Source: Taklimakanibacter deserti (GTDB lineage: Bacteria > Pseudomonadota > Alphaproteobacteria > Rhizobiales > Aestuariivirgaceae). From it: a DNA stretch of 64,000 bases. Made by a program: the position numbers and the translations under genes. Below, one piece after another: positions 25,489 to 34,663 of this stretch. The notes under the pieces are model-generated. The model had not been told where the DNA came from. It did not search any database and saw nothing but the letters and a program-made list of their open reading frames with translations. The number at the start of each line of letters is the position of its first letter. Position 1 is the stretch's first letter. The DNA is taken from NCBI GenBank assembly GCA_003574785.1, contig QORU01000006.1, positions 186,001 to 250,000 of the forward strand, written 5' to 3'.

Positions 25489-25640
25489 CCCTCGCCCCGC
25501 TTCAGCGGGGAGAGGGGAGGGCCCCGCCGCGAAGCGGCGGGAGGGGTGAGGGGCTTGTCAGGCACGACCCGCAGGCCCCTCACCCTTCCCATTGCTGCGC
25601 AATGGGCCCCTACCCTCTCCCCGCTAAAGCGGGGCGAGGG
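25489..25640. repeat. RIME-like mosaic palindromic repeat, copy A
   Basis: About 152 bp between mccB and mccA. It runs from CCCTCGCCCCGC to GCGGGGCGAGGG and contains nested inverted segments: CGCTTCAGCG-like tips, GGGTGAGGGGC against GGCCCCTCACCC, and inner stems around CCGCCGCGAAGCGGCGG. The RNA would fold into a long multi-branched hairpin. The architecture matches rhizobial intergenic mosaic elements; six related copies lie in this window. Confidence 0.85.
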
Positions 25641-25676
25641 TGTTTGAGCCATCGCTTCGAACGTCCACTCCATTCT

Positions 25677-27284
25677 TCACATCCTGAATATGCCGAAGCG
25701 GGTTTCGGGGATGGGCGCGTTGAGCGTGGCCGAGAGGCTCAAAGCCACCACCCGGCGGGTCTCGGCCGGATCGATGACGCCGTCATCCCACAGTCGCGCC
25801 GAGGCAAAATAGGGATGGCCCTGATGCTCATACTGCTCGCGGATCGGCGCCTTGAAGGCCTCCTCTTCCACCTCGCTCCATTTTTCGCCCTTGGCGGCGA
25901 GGCCGTCGCGCTTGACGGTGGCGAGCACATTGGCCGCCTGCTCGCCGCCCATCACCGAGATGCGCGCATTGGGCCACATCCACAGGAAGCGCGGCGAATA
26001 GGCCCGCCCGCACATGCCGTAATTGCCGGCCCCGAAGCTGCCGCCGATGATGACCGTGATCTTCGGCACTTGCGCCGTCGCGACCGCGGTCACGAGCTTG
26101 GCGCCATGCTTGGCGATGCCTTCATTCTCATATTTGCGCCCGACCATGAAGCCGGTGATGTTCTGCAGGAACAAGAGCGGGATGCGCTGCTGGCAGCATA
26201 TCTCGATGAAATGCGCGCCCTTGACCGCCGATTCCGAGAACAGGATGCCGTCATTGGCGAGGATGCCGACCGGCATCCCGTGGATATGAGCGAAGCCTGT
26301 GACCAGCGTCTTGCCATAGAGCGCCTTGAACTCGTCGAGCACGCTGTCGTCGACGATGCGGGCGATGACCTCGCGCACGTCGAAAGGCTCGCGCGAGGTC
26401 GGCGGCATGACGCCATAGAGCTCGGCCGGATCGTAAAGCGGCGGCTTCGGCTCGCGCAAAACGAGATCGCCGGGTTTCCTGATCTGCAGATTGGCGACGG
26501 CCTGCCTTGCGAGCTCGAGCGCATGCTCGTCATTCTGGGCGAGATGATCGGCGACGCCGGAGAGGCGCGTATGGACGTCGGCGCCGCCCAGGTCTTCGGC
26601 GCTTACCACTTCCCCGGTTGCCGCCTTCACCAGGGGCGGACCCCCTAAGAAGATCGTGCCCTGCTCGCGCACGATGATGCTCTGGTCCGCCATGGCCGGC
26701 ACATAGGCGCCGCCCGCGGTGCAGGAGCCCATCACCACCGCGATCTGGTGGATGCCCTTGGCCGACATATTGGCCTGGTTGAAGAAGATGCGGCCGAAAT
26801 GGTCGCGGTCGGGAAAGACTTCGTCCTGATTGGGCAGGTTGGCGCCGCCCGAATCGACGAGATAGACGCAAGTGAGGCGGTTCTGCTCGGCGATCTCCTG
26901 CGCGCGCAGATGCTTCTTGACGGTGATCGGATAATAGGTGCCACCCTTCACCGTCGCGTCATTGCACACGATCATGCATTCCCGCGCACTGACGCGCCCG
27001 ATGCCGGTGATGATGCCGGCGGAGGGAACTTCGCCGTGATACATCTTATGCGCGGCGAGATGCCCGGTCTCGAGGAAGGGCGAGCCGCGATCGAGGAGCC
27101 GCAACACCCTTTCGCGCGGCAGCAATTTCCCCCGCGCTTCGTGCCGCTCGCGCGAGGCCTTGGGCCCGCCCTGCATGATGTGGCTCGACACTTGGCGCAG
27201 GTCATCGACCAGGCCCCGCATGTGCTCTTCGTTGCGGCGGAATTTTTCCGATTGGGGATCGATGTCGCTCTTGAGGGAAGTCAT
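25677..27284 (-). CDS. mccB: methylcrotonyl-CoA carboxylase beta subunit (carboxyltransferase)
   Basis: A 535-residue carboxyltransferase. The CoA and biotin-binding halves show [53 protein letters not shown] and [16 protein letters not shown], typical of MCC-beta. With MccA it converts 3-methylcrotonyl-CoA to 3-methylglutaconyl-CoA. ATG 27284 ([15 protein letters not shown]) is preferred; the frame upstream runs into a mosaic repeat. Methylglutaconyl-CoA hydratase and HMG-CoA lyase genes are not in the window. Confidence 0.92.
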   Translation of the reverse strand: MTSLKSDIDPQSEKFRRNEEHMRGLVDDLRQVSSHIMQGGPKASRERHEARGKLLPRERVLRLLDRGSPFLETGHLAAHKMYHGEVPSAGIITGIGRVSARECMIVCNDATVKGGTYYPITVKKHLRAQEIAEQNRLTCVYLVDSGGANLPNQDEVFPDRDHFGRIFFNQANMSAKGIHQIAVVMGSCTAGGAYVPAMADQSIIVREQGTIFLGGPPLVKAATGEVVSAEDLGGADVHTRLSGVADHLAQNDEHALELARQAVANLQIRKPGDLVLREPKPPLYDPAELYGVMPPTSREPFDVREVIARIVDDSVLDEFKALYGKTLVTGFAHIHGMPVGILANDGILFSESAVKGAHFIEICCQQRIPLLFLQNITGFMVGRKYENEGIAKHGAKLVTAVATAQVPKITVIIGGSFGAGNYGMCGRAYSPRFLWMWPNARISVMGGEQAANVLATVKRDGLAAKGEKWSEVEEEAFKAPIREQYEHQGHPYFASARLWDDGVIDPAETRRVVALSLSATLNAPIPETRFGIFRM

Positions 27285-27305
27285 GGACGAGACAGTTTCC
27301 AAATA

Positions 27306-27455
27306 CCCTCGCCCCCTACGGGGGAGAGGGAGGGGCCCAATGCGAAGCATTGGGAGGGTGAGGGGGAACAGACGTCAGCGGCCTGCTGCATCTTAAACAG
27401 ATTCCGCCGCCGGTTCCCCCTCACCCTAACCCTCTCCCCCGATGGGGGAGAGGGG
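27306..27455. repeat. RIME-like mosaic palindromic repeat, copy B
   Basis: About 150 bp between ivd and mccB. The outer arms are CCCTCGCCCCCTACGGGGGAGAGGG-like and CCCTCTCCCCCGATGGGGGAG; the inner arms are GGGTGAGGGGGAAC and GTTCCCCCTCACCC. Its core (27370-27410) differs from the other copies, showing the mosaic nature. Confidence 0.8.
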
Positions 27456-27477
27456 ATTCGTCCTTGCCGGTGCGCAC

Positions 27478-28650
27478 TCATATCGACTTCTCGAACAGTT
27501 CGCGCCCGATCAGCATGCGCCGGATCTCGCTGGTGCCGGCGCCGATCTCATAGAGCTTGGCGTCGCGCAGCAGGCGGCCGGTCGGGAAATCATTGATATA
27601 GCCGTTGCCGCCCAGGAGCTGGATGGAATCGAGCGCCACTTGCGTCGCCTTCTCGGCGGCGAAGAGGATGGCGCCCGCCGCGTCCTCGCGCGTGACGCGG
27701 CCCTGGTCGCAGGCCTTGCACACCGTATAGACATAGGAGCGTGCCGCATTCATCAGCACATACATGTCGGCGAGCTTGCCCTGGACGAGCTGGAAGGTGC
27801 CGATCGGCTGGCCGAACTGCTTGCGGTCATGCACATAGGGCAGGACGACGTCGAGCGCGGTGCGCATGAGGCCGACGGCGCCCGCGGCCAGCACGGCGCG
27901 CTCATAATCGAGGCCCGACATCAGCACGCGCACGCCCTTGTTCACCTCGCCGACGACGTTCTCTTCCGGCACCTCGCAATCCTCGAAGATGAGCTCGCCG
28001 GTGTCGGAGCCGCGCATGCCGAGCTTGTCCAGCTTCTGCGCGGTGCGGAAGCCCTTGAAACCCTTCTCGATGAGGAAGCTGGTGATGCCCTTGGCCCCGG
28101 CTCCAGGATCGGTCTTGGCATAGACGAAGAGCGTGTCGGCGATGGGACCGTTGGTGATCCACATCTTGTTGCCGTTGAGGATGTATTTCGATCCCTTCTT
28201 CTCGGCTTTGGTGCGCATCGAGACGACGTCCGAGCCCGAGCCCGGCTCCGACATGGCGAGCGCCCCCACATGCTCGCCCGAGATCAGCTTCGGCAAATAG
28301 CGCCTTTTCTGCTCGTCCGAGCCGTTGCGGCGGATCTGGTTGATGCACAGATTGGAATGGGCGCCATAGGAAAGGCCGACCGAGCCCGAGGCGCGGCTCA
28401 CCTCCTCGACCGCTATTGCATGATCGAGATAGCCAAGACCCAATCCACCAAAATCCTCCTCGACCGTGATGCCGTGGAGACCGAGCTCGCCCATGCGCGG
28501 CCACAGGTCGCGCGGGAATTCGTTGGACTTGTCGATCTCGGCGGCCCTCGGCGCGATCTCGGCCTGGGCAAAGGTCGAAACCGTGTCGCGGATCATGTCG
28601 GCGGTTTCGTCGAGGTCGAAATTGAGGCCGAAATTGCTGTTGTTTGCCAT
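27478..28650 (-). CDS. ivd: isovaleryl-CoA dehydrogenase
   Basis: A 390-residue FAD acyl-CoA dehydrogenase. [20 protein letters not shown] and [19 protein letters not shown] are the flavin and substrate blocks. The usual Glu near the C-terminus is absent ([18 protein letters not shown]), while [11 protein letters not shown] carries Glu at the alternative position used by isovaleryl-CoA dehydrogenase. This supports the specific call. It converts isovaleryl-CoA to 3-methylcrotonyl-CoA, the MccAB substrate. ATG 28650 begins [15 protein letters not shown]. Confidence 0.93.
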   Translation of the reverse strand: MANNSNFGLNFDLDETADMIRDTVSTFAQAEIAPRAAEIDKSNEFPRDLWPRMGELGLHGITVEEDFGGLGLGYLDHAIAVEEVSRASGSVGLSYGAHSNLCINQIRRNGSDEQKRRYLPKLISGEHVGALAMSEPGSGSDVVSMRTKAEKKGSKYILNGNKMWITNGPIADTLFVYAKTDPGAGAKGITSFLIEKGFKGFRTAQKLDKLGMRGSDTGELIFEDCEVPEENVVGEVNKGVRVLMSGLDYERAVLAAGAVGLMRTALDVVLPYVHDRKQFGQPIGTFQLVQGKLADMYVLMNAARSYVYTVCKACDQGRVTREDAAGAILFAAEKATQVALDSIQLLGGNGYINDFPTGRLLRDAKLYEIGAGTSEIRRMLIGRELFEKSI

Positions 28651-28690
28651 CGTTTTAACCTTACTCACAATCACAGAGCTTCCTGCTCCA

Positions 28691-28888
28691 CTCTCCCTCC
28701 ACCGCGCGAAGCGCGGGGAGGGTGGCCGCCCGAAGGGCGGTCGGGTGGGGTCTCTCCGCCGCTAGATACCCAACGATTGCACGGAACACCTTGCAAGTGT
28801 TTTGCTCGAGAGATCTCCCTTGCGGAAACACCCCACCCGTCGCGCGTTCCGCGCGCCACCCTCCCCGCCTTCGGCGGCGGAGGGAGGA
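28691..28888. repeat. RIME-like mosaic repeat, divergent copy C
   Basis: About 198 bp between the acyl-CoA synthetase and ivd. Arms such as CTCTCCCTCC / GGAGGGAG, GCGCGGGGAGGGTGG / CCACCCTCCCCGC and CGGGTGGGGT / ACCCCACCCG nest inwards to AAC..TTGCAAGTGTTT. It shares outline and G/C style with the other copies but little exact sequence, so it is a separate subfamily. Confidence 0.65.
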
Positions 28889-28911
28889 TTGACGTGCATC
28901 GCTCAATCCCA

Positions 28912-30570
28912 TCATGCCGTCTTCTCTTCCTCGAGGCCCAGCTCCCGGCGCGCCTGTTCGCGCATCAGATATTTCTGGATCTTGCCGGTCACCGTCATCG
29001 GGAAGGCATCGACGAACTTCACATAGCGCGGAATCTTGTAATGCGCGATCTGTCCCTGGCAGAATTGGCGTATTTCCTCATCCGTGCAGGCCTGATCGGG
29101 CTTGAGCCTGATCCAGGCGCATAATTCCTCGCCATATTTCCTGTCGGGCACGCCGATCACCTGCACATCGGCGACCTTCGGATGCTTGTAGAGGAACTCC
29201 TCGATCTCGCGCGGATAGATGTTCTCCCCGCCCCTTATCACCATGTCCTTGATGCGTCCGACAATGTTGCAATAACCCTCTTCATCGATCGTGGCGAGAT
29301 CACCCGTATGCATCCAGCGGCCCTGGTCGATCGCCTCGCGGGTCTTCTCCTCATCGTTCCAATAGCCGCGCATCACCGAATAGCCCCGGGTGCAGAGCTC
29401 GCCAGGCGTGCCCGGGGGCACGATGCGCCCGTCCGCATCGACGACCTTGACCTCGACATGAGGATGGATGCGCCCGACCGAGCCGACGCGCTTCTCCAAG
29501 GGATCATCGGCCGATGTCTGGAAGCTCACCGGGCTGGTCTCGGTCATGCCGTAGCAGATGGTGACCTCGTCCATATGCATGTCCTTGACAACCTGCTTCA
29601 TCACCTCGATCGGGCATGGCGAGCCCGCCATGATGCCGGTGCGCAGGGTCGCGAGATTGAACTTCTTGAACTCGGCATGGCCGAGCTCGGCGATGAACAT
29701 GGTCGGCACGCCATAGAGGCCGGTGCAGCGCTCGGCCTCGACGGTCTCGAGCACCGCAAGCGGATCGAAGCCCTCGCCCGGATAGACCATGGCCGAGCCA
29801 TGGGTGATGCAGGCGAGGTTGCCCAGCACCATGCCGAAGCAGTGATAGAGCGGCACCGGGATGCAGATGCGGTCCTTTTCCGAAAGCCGCATCGTCTCGC
29901 CGATGAAGAAGCCGTTGTTCAGGATATTGTGGTGGGTGAGCGTCGCGCCCTTGGGATAGCCGGTGGTGCCGCTGGTGAACTGGATATTGATCGGGTCATC
30001 GAATTGGAGCGTCGGGGCGATCTCGGCGAGGCGTTGGCGGTGCTCGGGCTTCGCCCGGCCCGGCACGTCGGCAAAGCCGAGCATGCCCGCACTCTCCCCG
30101 CCGATGCGGATGATGGTCTTAAGATGCGGCAGGCGGTTACCGGAGGAGAGCTCGTTCAGCATGCCGACATAGTCGCTGGTCTTGAACTGGCTCGCGGTGA
30201 CGAGCGCCTTGCATTCGACCTTGTTCAGCGCGTAATCGGCCTCGGCCAGGCGATAGGCCGGATTGATATTGACCAGGATAAGCCCGGCCTTGGCGGTGGC
30301 GAATTGCGTCACCACCCATTCGGCATTGTTGGGCGACCAGATGCCGACCCGGTCGCCCGGTTCAAGTCCCAGCGCCAGGAGGCCCGCGGCAAAATCATCG
30401 ACCTTCCGCTTGAGCTCGTCATAGGTCCAGCGCACCTGCTGGTGGCGCACGATCAGCGCGTCGCACTTGCCCCAGCGTCGGACTGCTTCGTCGAAGAACG
30501 CGCCCAGCGTCTGGCCGATCAGCGGCACGCTGCTCGCCCCATGCACATAGCTTTGCGTGAGCTTCGGCAA
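28912..30570 (-). CDS. AMP-binding acyl-CoA synthetase
   Basis: A 552-residue adenylate-forming enzyme. [20 protein letters not shown] is the P-loop, YGMTETSP the A5 motif, [14 protein letters not shown] the AMP-ribose Asp motif, [18 protein letters not shown] the hinge, and [10 protein letters not shown] carries the catalytic Lys. The start is TTG at 30570, supported by GGAGGAG 6-12 nt upstream; no better ATG exists. It probably activates a medium or branched fatty acid; position beside ivd suggests isovalerate or a related acid (inference). Confidence 0.88.
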   Translation of the reverse strand: MPKLTQSYVHGASSVPLIGQTLGAFFDEAVRRWGKCDALIVRHQQVRWTYDELKRKVDDFAAGLLALGLEPGDRVGIWSPNNAEWVVTQFATAKAGLILVNINPAYRLAEADYALNKVECKALVTASQFKTSDYVGMLNELSSGNRLPHLKTIIRIGGESAGMLGFADVPGRAKPEHRQRLAEIAPTLQFDDPINIQFTSGTTGYPKGATLTHHNILNNGFFIGETMRLSEKDRICIPVPLYHCFGMVLGNLACITHGSAMVYPGEGFDPLAVLETVEAERCTGLYGVPTMFIAELGHAEFKKFNLATLRTGIMAGSPCPIEVMKQVVKDMHMDEVTICYGMTETSPVSFQTSADDPLEKRVGSVGRIHPHVEVKVVDADGRIVPPGTPGELCTRGYSVMRGYWNDEEKTREAIDQGRWMHTGDLATIDEEGYCNIVGRIKDMVIRGGENIYPREIEEFLYKHPKVADVQVIGVPDRKYGEELCAWIRLKPDQACTDEEIRQFCQGQIAHYKIPRYVKFVDAFPMTVTGKIQKYLMREQARRELGLEEEKTA

Positions 30571-30716
30571 TTCACACTCCTCCTGTGAGGAGGAAATAGG
30601 AATATCGCTGAAGTTTCAACCAGTCCGACCGAAAGTCTAGGTGACGGCGGACCCCTTGCTTAACCACGGGCGGCGTGTCACCTGTGGCCCGAATAATGTC
30701 TGCGAGGGGAACCATC

Positions 30717-31667
30717 ATGGCACGAACATTGAACCAACCTTTGGGCGGGAACCAGATGCCGCGTTTCGGCGGGCCGGCCACCATGATGCGCCTGCCGACG
30801 CAGACGGGAACCGACGGGCTCGATGCCTGCTTCGTCGGGATCCCCATGGATATCGGTGCCTCGAACCGCGCCGGCACGCGCTATGGCCCGCGCCAGATCC
30901 GCGCCGAATCCTGCCTGATCCGTCCCTATAACATGGCGACGCGGGCCGCTCCTTTCGACAGCCTGATGGTCGCCGATATCGGCGATGTGGCGATCGACAC
31001 GTTCAATCTGCCCAAATGCATGGACATCATCACCGGCGCCTATCGCTCGATCATCGCCAAGGGCTGCAGGCCCCTGACGCTCGGCGGCGATCATACGCTG
31101 ACCTATCCGATCCTGCGCGCCATCGCCGAGAAATACGGACCCGTCGGTCTCATCCATGTCGATGCCCATGCCGACATCAACGAGAGCATGTTCGGCGAGA
31201 AGATCGCCCATGGCACGCCCTTCCGCCGCGCGGTCGAGGACAAGCTGCTCGACACAAGGCGCTGCATCCAGATCGGGCTCAGGGCCACGGGCTATGCGGC
31301 CGATGATTTCGACTGGCCGCGCCAGCAGGGTTTTCGCGTGGTCCAGGCCGAGGAATGCTGGCACAAATCCTTGAGCCCGCTGATGGACGAGGTGCGCCAG
31401 CAAATGGGCAAGGGCCCGGTCTATCTGAGCTTCGATATCGACAGCCTCGATCCCGCTTTCGCGCCCGGCACCGGCACGCCCGAGATCGGCGGCCTCACCA
31501 CCATCCAGGCGCTTGAGATCATCCGCGGCGCATGGGGCCTCGATCTCGTCGGCTGCGATCTCGTCGAAGTGTCGCCGCCTTACGATCCGAGCGGCAATAC
31601 CGCGCTCACCGGCGCCAATCTGCTGTTCGAGATGCTCTGCGTGCTGCCGGGCGTGAAGCGGCGGTAG
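30717..31667 (+). CDS. agmatinase/guanidino-acid ureohydrolase family
   Basis: A 316-residue ureohydrolase. The Mn-binding motifs are complete: TLGGDHTLTYP, HVDAHADINESM and LSFDIDSLDPAFAPG. These enzymes split a guanidino group to urea; agmatine, guanidinobutyrate or guanidinopropionate are the usual substrates. The N-terminal NQMPRFGGPATMMRLP stretch is typical of the guanidinobutyrase/agmatinase branch. ATG 30717 follows GAGGGGA. It is divergent from the acyl-CoA synthetase, with 146 bp between. Confidence 0.88.
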   Translation: MARTLNQPLGGNQMPRFGGPATMMRLPTQTGTDGLDACFVGIPMDIGASNRAGTRYGPRQIRAESCLIRPYNMATRAAPFDSLMVADIGDVAIDTFNLPKCMDIITGAYRSIIAKGCRPLTLGGDHTLTYPILRAIAEKYGPVGLIHVDAHADINESMFGEKIAHGTPFRRAVEDKLLDTRRCIQIGLRATGYAADDFDWPRQQGFRVVQAEECWHKSLSPLMDEVRQQMGKGPVYLSFDIDSLDPAFAPGTGTPEIGGLTTIQALEIIRGAWGLDLVGCDLVEVSPPYDPSGNTALTGANLLFEMLCVLPGVKRR

Positions 31668-31848
31668 ACTCGAGCGCTGTCCCGGCGCCGCCAGCCCGAT
31701 TTTCCATGTGTCTCACGGATGCAGGGAAGATACAGGGTATTTTGTCGCCCGTGAACTATTCCCAAGTCTCTGACTGGATTGAGTGATTGCAGGTATTGAG
31801 GTCTTCGGATCTGCCAGAATGTGGCATGCGAGGCGGACTTTTCTTGCA

Positions 31849-33275
31849 AATTCGATTTGGGATTCCGCGACTCAGCGAAGCGTGATTCTCTCGGCATGAA
31901 GGAAGACCCGAGGGATCGCGCATGAAGCCACGAGAACGTCGCGAGAAGGGTGAGCAGGATCTGTTTCGCTCACGGCTCGACCAGATCATCAACATGGAGC
32001 ACGAGCTGGTGAGGCTGGCGAGGACGGTCTCATGGGGCTTCATCGAAGAGAGGTGCGGGGAGGTCTACAGCGACGGCCCCGGCATGCCGCCGCTACCGAC
32101 CCGGCTGATGGCGGGGCTTGCGATCCTCAAGCACACCTTCGATCTCTCCGACGAGGAGCTGTGCGCGCGCTGGGTGGAGAACCCGTATTTCCAGTATTTT
32201 TGTGGCGAGGAGTTTTTCTGCCACGAGCTCACCTTCGAGCGCTCGTCGCTGACGCGCTGGCGCCAGCGGATGGGCGAGGAGCGGATCAGGGCGCTTCTCG
32301 AAGAGAGCCTGGCGGTGGCGGTGAAGACGGGGGCGATGAAGCCCTCCGACCCGCTCCGGGTGATCGTCGACACCACGGTTGAGCCGAAGAACGTGATGTT
32401 CCCGACCGACGCCAAGCTGATCCATCGGGCGCGCGAGAAGCTGGTGTCGCTGGCCAGGAAGGTCGGCCTCGATCTGCGGCAATCCTATACGCGGGTGGGC
32501 AAATTGGCCCTGATCAAGTACCAACGCTATGCTCATGCGCACCAGTTCAAGCGTGCTGGCAAGGCGTTGCGCAAGCTCAAGACCTATCTCGGGCGCACAA
32601 TCCGCGACATTGCCCGCCAGATCGCCGGCGAAGACGACCTCAAGGCGATCTTCCTGCGCCCGCTACACTTGTCCTTGCGGGTTCTGGAGCAGAACCGCCT
32701 GCAGCGGGGCAACAAGATCTACAGCCTGCACGCTCCGGAAGTGGAGTGCATCGGCAAAGGCAAGGCACATGCGCCTTACGAGTTCGGGGTGAAGGTCTCG
32801 ATTGCCACCACGCTCAAGCGCTCGAAGGGTGGCCAGTTCGCGCTCCATGCCAAGGCGCTGCCCGGCAATCCCTATGACGGCCACACACTGGCGAGCGTGA
32901 TCCCCGAGATGGAAGCTATGATCGGCAACGGCATCGAGCGCATTCTCGCCGATGCAGGATATCGCGGCCACAATGCCCCGCTGAGCCACAGGTTCAAGGT
33001 CTTCACCTCAGGCCAGAAGCGGCGCATGACGCCGGCCATCAAGCGCGAGTTGAAACGGCGGGCGGCGATCGAGCCGGTCATCGGCCACCTCAAGAGCGAG
33101 CATCGCTTGGGCCGCAATTATCTCGCCCATGAGCAAGGCGACGCACTCAACGCCATCCTCGCTGCTGCCGGCTACAACTTCCGCCTCCTCCTCAACTGGC
33201 TGAGGCGTCTCTTGTGTCTTTTCCTGATGGCGCTACTGCCTCATCCGCGATCCGCATTCACTTGAAAATCGAATT
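31849..33275 (+). mobile_element. IS5-family-like insertion sequence
   Basis: One transposase gene lies between inverted ends that share the core AATTCGATTT (31849-31858) and its complement AAATCGAATT (33266-33275). The outer boundary of each end cannot be fixed from one copy, and I see no clear target duplication. The element lies between the agmatinase-family gene and a cNMP-domain gene. Confidence 0.75.
31922..33265 (+). CDS. IS5-like DDE transposase
   Basis: A 447-residue transposase. An N-terminal helical domain has LPTRLMAGLAILKHTFDLSD and FFCHELTFERSSLTRWRQRM. The DDE residues appear to be the Asp in VIVDTTVEPKNV, the Asp in ILADAGYRGHN, and the Glu in IEPVIGHLKSEHRLGRNYL, giving the spacing and last block of IS5-type enzymes. 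The frame is uninterrupted, so the element may be active. Confidence 0.9.
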   Translation: MKPRERREKGEQDLFRSRLDQIINMEHELVRLARTVSWGFIEERCGEVYSDGPGMPPLPTRLMAGLAILKHTFDLSDEELCARWVENPYFQYFCGEEFFCHELTFERSSLTRWRQRMGEERIRALLEESLAVAVKTGAMKPSDPLRVIVDTTVEPKNVMFPTDAKLIHRAREKLVSLARKVGLDLRQSYTRVGKLALIKYQRYAHAHQFKRAGKALRKLKTYLGRTIRDIARQIAGEDDLKAIFLRPLHLSLRVLEQNRLQRGNKIYSLHAPEVECIGKGKAHAPYEFGVKVSIATTLKRSKGGQFALHAKALPGNPYDGHTLASVIPEMEAMIGNGIERILADAGYRGHNAPLSHRFKVFTSGQKRRMTPAIKRELKRRAAIEPVIGHLKSEHRLGRNYLAHEQGDALNAILAAAGYNFRLLLNWLRRLLCLFLMALLPHPRSAFT

Positions 33276-33595
33276 GTTCACGGCCGACTATTTTCAATTG
33301 TGGGCGTCGGGACAAGTGACCTTCCAAGAGTTACACAAGAAACTCAAAGCTTTAGGGAAGATAGCTCCTGGCTTCGAGCAGGGAATATTCCACCGCCATA
33401 GCAGGTGATCCAGGTCTTGATCTCGTTCGAAAGAAAACAGGCCCGCCACACCGGTCTGGCGTCCGGGGGCGAGCCGAGTCCAACAAGAGGGAGAAACCTC
33501 CCACTGGGGAGCACGATCAGCTTTTGCGGCTTTTATGAAAGTTTGATGACAGTTGGAAGATTTGCCGCTCAGCCTCGTTCGTAAGGGCAGGCGCA
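33276..33595. other. non-coding stretch right of the insertion sequence
   Basis: About 320 bp without a convincing gene; the only frames are short and lack a ribosome site. It contains GGTTTGATGACAG-like sequence near 33543, a single reversed CTGTCATC half-site, upstream of the Pho-box-like triplet at 33596. Base composition is less GC-rich than the neighbours, as expected for IS flank or promoter DNA. Confidence 0.5.
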
Positions 33596-33624
33596 TTGTC
33601 ATCAAGCTGTCATCGATCTGTCGC
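33596..33624 (+). promoter_or_regulatory. Pho-box-like triple direct repeat
   Basis: TTGTCAT-CAAG-CTGTCAT-CGAT-CTGTCGC: three 7-bp units at exact 11-bp spacing. The E. coli and rhizobial PhoB box is two CTGTCAT units 4 bp apart. The triplet ends 33 bp before the ATG at 33658, in activator position. Confidence 0.6.
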
Positions 33625-33657
33625 AAGAATGACCGATTGGCGCAAGGGGAGCGGACG

Positions 33658-34056
33658 ATGCCGGACGACTTTCTGAGTCTATTTGGTGACAATGCCGAAA
33701 CCATCGATCTCGATGCGGGGCAAGTTCTGTTCCAACAGGGCGAGCCGGCAAAGAGCTTCTTTATCGTCAAGTCGGGCGAACTGCAAATCCTCAACGGCAA
33801 TCATGTCTTCGAAACGGTGGGCAAAGGCGGCATCGTAGGGGAGATGGCGTTGATCGACGGCGGACCGCGCAGTGCCATGGTGCGGGCCGTGACATCGAGC
33901 CGGGTCATTCCGCTCGACGAGAAGCGGTTTCTGTTCATGGTGCAGCAGACGCCGCACTTCGCGCTTCGCGTGATGAAAGTCATGAGCGGGCGTTTGCGCG
34001 CCATGAACGACCGGGCCAGAGCCATGCCGGGAACGACCGCAAAAGCGACGGCCTGA
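33658..34056 (+). CDS. stand-alone cyclic-nucleotide-binding domain protein
   Basis: A 132-residue protein made of one cNMP-binding beta-roll (LDAGQVLFQQGEPAKSFFIVKSGEL, GGIVGEMALIDGGPRSAMVRAV) with a short C-terminal helix (HFALRVMKVMSGRLRAMNDRA). It has no helix-turn-helix, so it is not a Crp/Fnr activator. The PRSAMVRA site lacks nothing obvious for binding the phosphate. ATG 33658 follows GGGGAG. It faces a close paralogue at 34456 and may be phosphate-regulated. Confidence 0.88.
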   Translation: MPDDFLSLFGDNAETIDLDAGQVLFQQGEPAKSFFIVKSGELQILNGNHVFETVGKGGIVGEMALIDGGPRSAMVRAVTSSRVIPLDEKRFLFMVQQTPHFALRVMKVMSGRLRAMNDRARAMPGTTAKATA

Positions 34057-34072
34057 GCTTTGGCTCTCAGGC

Positions 34073-34456
34073 TCAGGCCTGATCCACTCCCGTGAGACGT
34101 GCATTCATCGCCCGCAAGCGGGCGCTCATGACGCGCATGACCCGCAGCGCAAAATGCGGCGTCTGCTGCACCATGAACAGGAAGCGCCGCTCATCCATAG
34201 GCACCACCTCGGTTGCCGCACTCGCCCGCACCGTGGCGCTGCGCGGTCCGCTGTCGACGAGGGACATCTCGCCCACGATGCCGCCGGGGCCCACCGTCTC
34301 GAACACCCGGTTGCCGTCGAGAATCTGCAACTCGCCGGAGCGCACGACATAGATCTCGTGCCCGGCATCGCCCTTCGTGAACAGGACCTGTCCCGCATCG
34401 AGGCGTATCTCCTCGCCGCTGCGGGCACTCCCCAGAAAATTCTCGGCCATCGGCAT
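34073..34456 (-). CDS. stand-alone cyclic-nucleotide-binding domain protein, paralogue
   Basis: A 127-residue protein strongly similar to the gene at 33658 (RSGELQILDGNRVFETVG, GGIVGEMSLVDSGPRSATVRA, FLFMVQQTPHFALRVMRVM). The two genes converge with 16 bp between stops, so they form a long imperfect inverted repeat. AAGGAGAG precedes two possible ATGs, 34456 and 34450. No DNA-binding domain is present. Confidence 0.86.
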   Translation of the reverse strand: MPMAENFLGSARSGEEIRLDAGQVLFTKGDAGHEIYVVRSGELQILDGNRVFETVGPGGIVGEMSLVDSGPRSATVRASAATEVVPMDERRFLFMVQQTPHFALRVMRVMSARLRAMNARLTGVDQA

Positions 34457-34663
34457 TCTCCTCTCCTTCAGTGCGCTCTCGAGGGATGAGACCTGACCCA
34501 TCTTCGCCTCGGCGCCTGACGCCGCTCAACTGTTCAAGAACACTATTCGACTTGCCCGGGGCGACCAAAATGGATTCCGCCGGGTAAGATGGATTCTGCG
34601 CGAAGCCGTGTCTTTTCCGTCACATTGCCGCATGAGATTGCCGGAAATTTCAGCAGATTGCGC

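Noticed and set aside
25489..25640. Mosaic palindromes considered as CRISPR or tRNA-like structures
   Set aside because: No regular repeat-spacer pattern and no cloverleaf; the nested GC-rich inverted arms fit RIME-type elements.
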